Positions 1 to 5,367 of a stretch of 18,990 nucleotides of DNA are shown piece by piece. Where the stretch lies: contig PNJM01000013.1 in assembly GCA_013821865.1 (NCBI GenBank), positions 1-18,990 of the forward strand. Direction: 5' to 3'. How positions within the stretch are numbered: position 1 is the first letter of the stretch; each line of letters starts with the position of its first letter. Source of the DNA: Rhodocyclaceae bacterium. Lineage in GTDB: Bacteria; Pseudomonadota; Gammaproteobacteria; Burkholderiales; Rhodocyclaceae. Position numbers and translations under genes: made by a program. The notes beneath the pieces were generated by a model, which searched no databases, was not told the DNA's origin, and saw nothing but the letters and a program-made list of their open reading frames with translations.

Positions 1-955
1 TGCCGAAGCGGTTGCCGAGCTTGCCTTCATCCTCGTTCGATCGCATGTTGACCGGCACCAGCGCGCGCACTTCCACGCCCTCGATCGGATCGCCCTTCTC
101 CAGCAGATAGGCGCGCAGCGCCCCGGCGACCGAGGCAAGGAGCACATCGTTCACCGAACAGCCCAGTGCCCTGCCGACTGCCTTGATCTCCGTCAGCGGC
201 ATCGGCTCCGACCAGGCCACGCATTTCGAACCGCCCGGCTTGCCCTTGAAGCGCGTCGGAGAGTCGGCCGGCATCATGAGCAGGGTGACCAGTTCATTGG
301 CGATGCCGACACCCTGCTTGCCGTAATCCACCACCTGGGACGGGTTCATGACCAGGTCGAAATACTTGAGCCACACGCGCGTGCTCAGGTTGATGGTCGA
401 AACCATGGTCTGGGTCACGGGCTCGAAGATCTGGCGCCAGGGGTTCTCCTCGTCTTCGGTTTCCCGGGCCGCCGGAGCGGGCGCTTCCGGGCCGGCGGGG
501 GATTCGTCGGTGAGCGACTGCATGACGCCGATCAGCGCGATGCCGTCGGCGATGGAATGATGGATGCGCGCGACGAGCGCCGCGCCGCCATCATAGTGCT
601 CGATGAGGTGGAAGCTCCACAGCGGCCGGTTGTGGTCGAGCGGCGTGGCCATGAGTTCGGCGGCGAGCTTCTGCAGTTCCTCCTTGCCCCCCTTGCCGGG
701 CAGGGCCGTCCGGTGCAGGTGGCAGTCGAGGTCGAAGTTTTCGTCGTCCTCCCACCAGGCGCCGGTGAGCTCCTGCACGGCGCGCTGGCGGAAGCGACGG
801 TAGGGCAGCAGGCGGCTCTCGATGGTGCGCTTCAGGCGGTCGAAATCGAGGGGCCCGTCGAACATCATGACGCCGACGATCATCATCAGGTTCGTCGGCC
901 GGTCCATGCGCAGCCATGCGGTGTCGACACTGGAGATGCGTTCGCGCTTTGCCAT
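1..955 (-). CDS. Wax ester synthase/diacylglycerol acyltransferase (WS/DGAT family), 3' end outside window
   Basis: Bifunctional acyltransferases of this family join acyl-CoA to long-chain alcohols or diacylglycerol, giving wax esters or triacylglycerol at the inner membrane. The first 318 codons are visible. The catalytic HHxxxDG motif is clear as HHSIADG at residues 132-138, the place it occupies in Acinetobacter AtfA. The N-terminus, with a SSVDTAWLRMD stretch followed by NLMMIVG, is also typical. The family is usually 450-550 residues, so roughly a third is missing past position 1. The ATG at 953-955 is preceded only by a weak ribosome site. The gene diverges from the acyl-CoA-binding protein gene, sharing a 97-base spacer; both handle acyl-CoA, so co-regulation is plausible but inferred. 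Product class is confident; substrate preference is not readable. Confidence 0.9.
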   Translation of the reverse strand, partial: MAKRERISSVDTAWLRMDRPTNLMMIVGVMMFDGPLDFDRLKRTIESRLLPYRRFRQRAVQELTGAWWEDDENFDLDCHLHRTALPGKGGKEELQKLAAELMATPLDHNRPLWSFHLIEHYDGGAALVARIHHSIADGIALIGVMQSLTDESPAGPEAPAPAARETEDEENPWRQIFEPVTQTMVSTINLSTRVWLKYFDLVMNPSQVVDYGKQGVGIANELVTLLMMPADSPTRFKGKPGGSKCVAWSEPMPLTEIKAVGRALGCSVNDVLLASVAGALRAYLLEKGDPIEGVEVRALVPVNMRSNEDEGKLGNRFG

Positions 956-995
956 GTAGGGAATCCCGTGGAGGCTTGTGTGCACGCCTATCGCC

Positions 996-1001
996 TATAA
1001 T
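996..1001 (+). promoter_or_regulatory. Candidate sigma-70 -10 box for the acyl-CoA-binding protein gene
   Basis: A perfect TATAAT lies 51 bases upstream of the ATG at 1053, in the spacer between two divergent genes. No good TTGACA partner is visible 16-18 bases upstream; the best-placed hexamer is GGCTTG. The assignment rests on the -10 sequence and its location only. Confidence 0.4.
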
Positions 1002-1052
1002 AGCCGAATTGCCGCACACCAAGGAGGGACGCGGCCTGACGGGAGACGGGAA

Positions 1053-1310
1053 ATGAGTGATCTGCAAGCCAGATTCGAAGCTGCGGTGGCGGGATCGAAG
1101 ACCCTGAGCGAGCGTCCGGACAATGACACGCTGCTCGACCTCTATGCGCTCTACAAGCAGGCGACCGTGGGCGACGCTGACGGCAAGCGCCCCGGTTTTG
1201 CCGACTTGATCGGGCGCGCCAAGTACGATGCCTGGGTGGCGATCAAGGGCACCGGCCGCGAAGAGGCGATGCAGCGCTATGTGGCGCTGATAGATTCCCT
1301 GAAGGGCTGA
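1053..1310 (+). CDS. Acyl-CoA-binding protein (ACBP)
   Basis: A small cytosolic four-helix protein that binds medium- and long-chain acyl-CoA esters and buffers or delivers them to enzymes. The 85-residue product has the usual ACBP length and the family signature LYALYKQATVGD in its first half, then a KYDAWVAIKGTGREEAMQRYVALI segment typical of helices 3 and 4 (residues named here in pieces of that stretch). I chose the ATG at 1053 because a GGGAG sits seven bases upstream and the protein then begins where the family begins. A longer frame from 978 adds 25 residues with no family resemblance. It converges with the PHA-family gene, whose stop lies four bases away. Bacterial ACBP is sporadic; next to a wax-ester synthase it suggests acyl-CoA handling for storage lipid (inference). 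Confidence 0.9.
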   Translation: MSDLQARFEAAVAGSKTLSERPDNDTLLDLYALYKQATVGDADGKRPGFADLIGRAKYDAWVAIKGTGREEAMQRYVALIDSLKG

Positions 1311-1314
1311 ACGA

Positions 1315-1611
1315 TCATACTTCCGGGCCGGAGTCCGGCCCGAAGTTCTCGTCGAAGTAGCGGTGGATCTCCGCCTCGATGCGCGGTTTCAGGGCGAGGA
1401 GGAGGAATCCCAGTCGCACGCGGATGCGCACCTCCTTCTTTCCGACTACAAGCTGGCCGCTGACGCCGGTGCGCTTGAAGTGAAGCTCGTTGTCGGACCA
1501 TTCGTAGGCCAGATCGAACTCCTCGTCGAGTTTCCCCGCGATTTTCTCCGCAGCTTCGCGCGCCTTCCTGAGCGTCATGGTGTGGCCGCGGCGGATGATG
1601 ATGTCTGTCAT
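1315..1611 (-). CDS. Polyhydroxyalkanoic acid system family protein
   Basis: The 98-residue product resembles the small family found in PHA-accumulating bacteria and usually annotated as a PHA-system or PHA granule-region protein; its biochemical role is unknown. It starts MTDIIIRRGH and carries a KAREAAEKIAGKLDEEF helix, then a beta-rich segment with FKRTGVSGQLVVG and a hydrophobic FLLLALKPRIEAEI region. There is no signal peptide. The ATG at 1609-1611 gives the family length; the frame is open for 38 more codons upstream but that part is unlike the family. Only a weak ribosome site is visible. It lies downstream of the macro-domain gene on the same strand, with 76 bases between. The call is by family resemblance from memory. 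Confidence 0.72.
   Translation of the reverse strand: MTDIIIRRGHTMTLRKAREAAEKIAGKLDEEFDLAYEWSDNELHFKRTGVSGQLVVGKKEVRIRVRLGFLLLALKPRIEAEIHRYFDENFGPDSGPEV
1320..1345. terminator. GC-rich inverted repeat at the convergent ACBP/PHA-family gene ends
   Basis: GGGCCGG and CCGGCCC (1325-1331 and 1335-1341) are perfect complements around a three-base loop, and the pairing extends outwards to CTTC/GAAG with one bulged C. It lies ten bases after the ACBP stop and inside the last codons of the opposing gene. No run of T follows on either strand, so intrinsic termination would be weak; it may only be coding sequence. Confidence 0.3.
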
Positions 1612-1687
1612 GAGTGGCTCTTGGGAGCGGGACAGGGGGATTGTATGCAAGCGGGGCGCGGCCGGAAATGCCCGGCTCTTTCCTTTC

Positions 1688-2200
1688 CTATTCCGCGGCG
1701 CGGCGCAGGATCTCTTCCATCTCACGGTCGAAGGCGACCAGGCTCACCGCCTCCAGCCCGCCGTTCTCCGCCAGCGCCTTGCGGCACTCGGCCACGGCGA
1801 TCTTCGCCGCCGCCCCGGGCGGATAGCCATATGCGCCGCAACTGATGGCAGGGAAGGCGATGCTGCGGATGCCATGCTGCGCCGCCAGGCGGAAAACATT
1901 TTCGTAGCACGAGGCGAGCAATGCGGGCTCGCCATGGCTGCCCCCGCGCCATACGGGGCCCACGGTGTGGATGACATGCTTCGCCGGCAGGCGGAAACCC
2001 GGCGTGATTCTGGCGTCCCCAGCCGGACATCCGCCCAGCGTGCGGCAATATTCGAGCAGTTCCGGCCCGGCCGCCCGATGAATGGCGCCATCCACGCCGC
2101 CACCGCCAAGCAAGGTCCCGTTGGCGGCATTGACGATGGCGTCTGCGGCCAGCTTCGTGATGTCGCCGGTGATCACCTTCAAGCGGTTGTTGATGACCAT
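1688..2200 (-). CDS. Macro-domain protein, O-acetyl-ADP-ribose deacetylase/ADP-ribose hydrolase type
   Basis: Proteins of the YmdB/MacroD class bind ADP-ribose and hydrolyse O-acetyl-ADP-ribose or remove ADP-ribose from protein side chains. From the ATG at 2200 the product is 170 residues, close to E. coli YmdB at 177. Visible family motifs in order are [16 protein letters not shown] near the N-terminus (adenine and distal-ribose contacts), the glycine-rich loop [17 protein letters not shown], then HTVGPVW and the phosphate loop [12 protein letters not shown] at 2236 is in frame and would add 12 residues, but its GGGAG directly abuts it, so I prefer the ATG although that has only a distant AGG. 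It is cytosolic, with no signal sequence. No partner ADP-ribosyltransferase is next to it, so it looks like a housekeeping macro protein. Confidence 0.9.
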   Translation of the reverse strand: MVINNRLKVITGDITKLAADAIVNAANGTLLGGGGVDGAIHRAAGPELLEYCRTLGGCPAGDARITPGFRLPAKHVIHTVGPVWRGGSHGEPALLASCYENVFRLAAQHGIRSIAFPAISCGAYGYPPGAAAKIAVAECRKALAENGGLEAVSLVAFDREMEEILRRAAE

Positions 2201-2244
2201 TCGGGCTAGTGTGGCCTCGTCCGGCTGGCGTTGCAACTCCCGTT

Positions 2245-2266
2245 CATGGCGCCGGGCGGCGCCATG
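2245..2266. repeat. Perfect 9-bp inverted repeat upstream of the macro-domain gene
   Basis: CATGGCGCC (2245-2253) and GGCGCCATG (2258-2266) are exact complements around the loop GGGC. The element lies 45 bases upstream of the macro gene's ATG, and would form a stable hairpin in the leader of that gene if transcription starts further out. It has no T-run, so it is not a typical terminator for either strand. Confidence 0.5.
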
Positions 2267-2346
2267 TAATTCTTGCCTGACCTGTTCATGGCCTCGCCGG
2301 CGGCGGCCCGACCGCGATACCGCCCGTGCCGGACCCGCGGTGGGCC

Positions 2347-2386
2347 TTGCATTTTCGACAGTTTCCGTCTAAATTAACGCTAATAT
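2347..2386 (+). promoter_or_regulatory. AT-rich leader, likely promoter region of the hcm operon
   Basis: The gap between the divergent macro and hcmB genes turns sharply AT-rich here. Two sigma-70-like arrangements can be drawn: TTGCAT (2347-2352) with TAAATT (2370-2375) at 17 bases, or TCGACA (2355-2360) with TAATAT (2381-2386) at 20 bases. Neither is strong, which would suit an activated or repressed promoter. The choice between them cannot be settled by eye. Confidence 0.35.
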
Positions 2387-2410
2387 TGAATTCGGTATTC
2401 CGTATTCCAA
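2386..2410. promoter_or_regulatory. Operator-like dyad upstream of the hcm operon
   Basis: The arms GAATtCGG and CCGtATTC, separated by TATT, form an imperfect palindrome at 2388-2407 with a single mismatched pair. TTG outside the left arm and CAA outside the right arm extend it if one base is bulged. It overlaps or directly follows the candidate -10 boxes, the usual place for a repressor site, and is about 80 bases from the hcmB start. I do not recognise it as a named consensus. Confidence 0.35.
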
Positions 2411-2478
2411 TTTTAGCAAACGGTCGCTGTGCCGCTCATTCCGGATGCGGCGCTGTCCGGGGCGCCCGGCCTACTGAC

Positions 2479-2485
2479 AGGAGGA
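2479..2485 (+). promoter_or_regulatory. Strong Shine-Dalgarno of hcmB deciding between nested starts
   Basis: AGGAGGA ends four bases before the GTG at 2490, 11 bases before an out-of-frame ATG at 2497, and 22 bases before the in-frame ATG at 2508. Spacing favours the GTG, but the ATG at 2497 opens a four-codon frame whose TGA overlaps the ATG at 2508, so coupled initiation there is also possible. Confidence 0.6.
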
Positions 2486-2489
2486 AGAG

Positions 2490-2906
2490 GTGAACCATGA
2501 CAAGCAAATGATCAGGGTGCTGATCGCCAAGGTCGGCCTGGACGGCCACGATCGCGGCGTGAAAATCGTCGCCCGCTGCCTGCGCGACGCGGGCATGGAC
2601 GTCATCTACACCGGACTGCATCGTTCCCCGGAAGAGGTGGTCACGGCCGCCGTGCAGGAAGACGTCGACGTGCTGGGGGTGAGCCTGCTGTCCGGCGCGC
2701 ACATGACGATTTTCCCGGCGCTGCTCAAGCTCCTCAGGGAGCGCAAGGCGGAGGACATCATCGTGCTGGGCGGCGGCGTGATGCCCGATGAAGACGTGGT
2801 GAAGCTCAAGGAAATGGGCGTCAAGGAAGTCCTGCTTCAGGACACGCCGCCGGAACAGATTGTCACTACCGTGCGGCGCCTGGTGGCCGAACGCGGCCCG
2901 CGCTGA
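2490..2906 (+). CDS. hcmB: 2-hydroxyisobutyryl-CoA mutase small subunit (B12-binding)
   Basis: Small subunit of a two-part adenosylcobalamin-dependent acyl-CoA mutase; it holds the cofactor through the base-off/His-on mode. The 138 residues form one cobalamin-binding fold with DGHDRG (residues 18-23, His20 the cobalt ligand), SLLSGAH (65-71) and GGG (94-96). Asp118 in LLQDTPPE matches the Asp117 reported for HcmB of Aquincola tertiaricarbonis, where methylmalonyl-CoA mutases have a glycine-rich loop; it helps set stereospecificity. Methylmalonyl-CoA mutase normally carries this domain fused or with a long partner, whereas a stand-alone subunit near 136 residues is the HCM and isobutyryl-CoA mutase arrangement. 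The start is the GTG at 2490, with ATG 2508 as alternative. It is the first gene of the operon, 51 bases before the ligase gene. Assignment to HCM rests on the paired large subunit. Confidence 0.82.
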   Translation: MNHDKQMIRVLIAKVGLDGHDRGVKIVARCLRDAGMDVIYTGLHRSPEEVVTAAVQEDVDVLGVSLLSGAHMTIFPALLKLLRERKAEDIIVLGGGVMPDEDVVKLKEMGVKEVLLQDTPPEQIVTTVRRLVAERGPR

Positions 2907-2957
2907 TTGCCGCCGCGGCGTACCTCGCTTCACCGCATACCCACAGGAGCCGGAGCC

Positions 2958-4391
2958 ATGGAGTACTGGTCCTTTCCACCTAAATACGACAACAGCTACA
3001 TGCCGGAGCCGTCGTCGCGCTACTGGTTTCCCAAGCGCGAAACCCTGCACCCGGCGGAGCGCGAAAAGGCGATCCTCGAACGCCTCAAGGAAGTCACGCG
3101 CTATGCCTACCGGAACGCCGCGTTCTACCGGCGGAAATGGGATGAAGCGGGCTTCCATCCCGATCATCTGAAGAGCCTCGATGATTTCGAGGAGAAGGTT
3201 CCGGTCATCACCAAGAAGGATTTGCGGGACGCCCAGAGCCGCGTGCCGCCCTTTGGCGATTACCTGTGCGTGCAGCCCGAGGAAGTGCATCACATCCACG
3301 GCACCTCGGGCACGACCGGACGCCCCACCGCCTTCGGCATCGGCCGCAACGACTGGGACGCGATTTCCAACGCCCATGCCCGCATCATGTGGGCGATGGG
3401 CATGCGCCCCGGCGACACCATCATGGTCGCCGCCATTTTCAGCCTGTACATGGGCTCGTGGGGCGCCCTGGCAGGCGCCGAGCGCCTGCGCGCCAAGGCC
3501 TTTCCGTTCGGCGCCGGCGCGCAGGGCATGAGCGCGCGCGCCGCACTGTGGCTGGACATCATGAAGCCGTCCGGCTTCTACAGCACGCCGTCGTTCGCGC
3601 TGCATCTGGCGGAAGTGGCACGCAACGAGGGCTTCGATCCGCGCAGCTTCGGCCTGCGCCACATGTTTTTCTCCGGCGAGCCCGGCGCCTCGGTGCCCGG
3701 CGTGCGCGACAAGATCCGCGAGGCCTACAACGCACAGGTTTTCGACTGCGGCTCGATGGCCGAAATGTCGCCGTTCATGAACGTCGCCGGCTCGCAGGAG
3801 AGCGGCGAGGGCATGCTGTGCTGGCAGGACGTGGTCTACACCGAGGTGTGCGATCCGGCGACGTACCGGCGCGTGCCCTACGGCCGGCGCGGCACCCCGG
3901 TATACACGCATCTGGAGCGCACGTCTCAGCCGATGATCCGTCTAGCCTCCGGCGACCTCACCCTGTGGGCAAACGACCCCAATCCTTGCGGACGCACCTA
4001 TCCACGCCTGCCGCAGGGCATCTTCGGGCGCATCGACGACATGTTCACCATACGCGGCGAGAACGTCTACCCGAGCGAGATCGATGCCGTGCTCAACCAG
4101 GTCGCCGATTACGGCGGCGAGCATCGCATCGTCATCAGCCGCGAGGGCACCATGGACGAGCTGGTGGTGCGCGTCGAGGCGCGCGGCGAGGCCTATAAGC
4201 GCGGCGATGACACGATACGCGGCATGCGCCAGGAAGTCGCGCAGCGCCTGCAGAAAGTGCTTGGCATCCGCGCCAAGGTCGAAATCGTCGCGCCGGACAC
4301 CTTCCCGCGCACCGACTTCAAGGCCAGGCGTGTGATCGACGACCGTGAAGTGTTCCGCGAGTTGAACACCAGGCTGGCGGCGGGAGACTGA
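2958..4391 (+). CDS. hcl: PaaK-like acyl-CoA ligase, probable 2-hydroxyisobutyryl-CoA ligase (AMP-forming)
   Basis: Activates a carboxylic acid to its CoA thioester via an acyl-adenylate; here the expected substrate is 2-hydroxyisobutyrate. The 477 residues are of phenylacetate-CoA ligase type: the P-loop-like HGTSGTTGRPT near residues 114-124, an acidic-aromatic region with DCGSMAEMSPF mid-protein, GRIDDMFTIRGENVYPSEID in the hinge and C-terminal domain, and PRTDFKARRV near the end with the probable adenylation lysine. The ATG at 2958 has AGGAG eight bases upstream; longer starts add basic sequence unlike the family. The gene lies between hcmB and the MeaB-family gene, four bases before the latter. 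As I recall it, the order hcmB-ligase-meaH-hcmA is the one in Methylibium petroleiphilum. The family is certain; the substrate is inferred from context, and phenylacetate or another short hydroxy acid is the alternative. Confidence 0.78.
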   Translation: MEYWSFPPKYDNSYMPEPSSRYWFPKRETLHPAEREKAILERLKEVTRYAYRNAAFYRRKWDEAGFHPDHLKSLDDFEEKVPVITKKDLRDAQSRVPPFGDYLCVQPEEVHHIHGTSGTTGRPTAFGIGRNDWDAISNAHARIMWAMGMRPGDTIMVAAIFSLYMGSWGALAGAERLRAKAFPFGAGAQGMSARAALWLDIMKPSGFYSTPSFALHLAEVARNEGFDPRSFGLRHMFFSGEPGASVPGVRDKIREAYNAQVFDCGSMAEMSPFMNVAGSQESGEGMLCWQDVVYTEVCDPATYRRVPYGRRGTPVYTHLERTSQPMIRLASGDLTLWANDPNPCGRTYPRLPQGIFGRIDDMFTIRGENVYPSEIDAVLNQVADYGGEHRIVISREGTMDELVVRVEARGEAYKRGDDTIRGMRQEVAQRLQKVLGIRAKVEIVAPDTFPRTDFKARRVIDDREVFRELNTRLAAGD

Positions 4392-4395
4392 GGCC

Positions 4396-5364
4396 ATGGC
4401 CGCAGTCGTCCCGTCGCTGGAGCTGGTCGACCGGGTCTGCGCGGGAGAGATCAATGCCATTGCGCGGCTGCTGACGCGCGCCGAGGCGGGCAGCGCCGAA
4501 TGCCGCCCGGCGCTCGACGAAATCTACCGCCGCGCAGGGCGCGCCCACGTGGTGGGCATCACCGGCGTACCGGGCAGCGGCAAGTCCACCCTGGTGGCGC
4601 GGCTCGCCAGGGAGATCCGCGCGTCGGGGCGCAAGGTCGCCATCGTCGCCATCGATCCGTCGAGCCCCTTTACGGGCGGCTCCATTCTGGGCGACCGCAT
4701 CCGCATGAACGATCTCGCCGGCGATCCCGGCATCTTCGTGCGCAGCATGGCGACGCGCGGCGCGCTGGGCGGGCTGGCACGCGGCACGCTGGAAGCGGTC
4801 GACATCCTCGATGCCGCCGGCTTCGACATGGTGATCGTCGAGACGGTGGGCGTCGGCCAGGACGAGGTGGACATCGTCCGCGCCTCGCATACCACGGTGG
4901 TGATGTCCGCGCCCGGGCTGGGCGACGATATCCAGGCGATCAAGGCGGGCGTGCTGGAGATCGCCGATATTCATGTGGTGAGCAAGTGCGACCGGCCGGA
5001 CGCCAACAAGACCCTCATCGACCTCAAGGCGATGCTGATCATGGGCCTGGCGCTGGCTCGCGTGCCGGGATGGAAGGTGCCTGTCCTGGCCACCAGTTCG
5101 GCCAGGGGCGAGGGCGTGGCGGAGCTGTTCGACGCCATCGTGCGCCACCGCGCGGCGCTGGAGGCGGAGGGCGGCATCGACATGCGCCGCCGCATGATTG
5201 CGGAGCGGCGCCTCCTCAAGGCCGCCGAAGGAATCATCGCGGATCGCTTCGAGCAGCATCGCGGCGGCCGGATTGCCGACCTGCTGGGCAACGTGATGGG
5301 CCGCCAGACGAGCCCCTACGCCGCAGCGGTCGAATTGCTGAACGAAATCGGGATGGAGGACTGA
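4396..5364 (+). CDS. meaH: MeaB/ArgK-family GTPase, B12-mutase chaperone
   Basis: G3E-type P-loop GTPases of the MeaB family protect and reload B12-dependent mutases, gating entry of intact adenosylcobalamin. The 322-residue protein has the P-loop GVPGSGKST (57-65), the family segment DPSSPFTGGSILGDR (87-101) holding switch I residues, and VETVGVGQDEVD (148-159) as Walker B/switch II. The guanine-specificity element, NKxD in most relatives, reads SKCD at 196-199, a notable substitution. The C-terminal part is the helical dimerisation arm. It begins four bases after the ligase stop and ends three bases before hcmA, so it is translated with its client. The name MeaH is used for the homologue that serves 2-hydroxyisobutyryl-CoA mutase; the client assignment is by context. 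Confidence 0.88.
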   Translation: MAAVVPSLELVDRVCAGEINAIARLLTRAEAGSAECRPALDEIYRRAGRAHVVGITGVPGSGKSTLVARLAREIRASGRKVAIVAIDPSSPFTGGSILGDRIRMNDLAGDPGIFVRSMATRGALGGLARGTLEAVDILDAAGFDMVIVETVGVGQDEVDIVRASHTTVVMSAPGLGDDIQAIKAGVLEIADIHVVSKCDRPDANKTLIDLKAMLIMGLALARVPGWKVPVLATSSARGEGVAELFDAIVRHRAALEAEGGIDMRRRMIAERRLLKAAEGIIADRFEQHRGGRIADLLGNVMGRQTSPYAAAVELLNEIGMED

Positions 5365-5367
5365 ATT

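Noticed and set aside
978..1052. Upstream start for the acyl-CoA-binding protein
   Set aside because: The extra 25 residues do not resemble the family and would overlap the TATAAT box; the ATG at 1053 has its own ribosome site.
1641..1650. TTGTATGCAA, resembling a GntR/VanR-type half-palindrome
   Set aside because: It is a short single match with a central mismatch, between genes with no link to the GntR protein 8 kb away; chance is the simplest explanation.
1661..1676. GCCGG/CCGGC hairpin after the macro-domain gene as a terminator
   Set aside because: The stem is only five pairs and no T-run follows it in the direction of macro-gene transcription.
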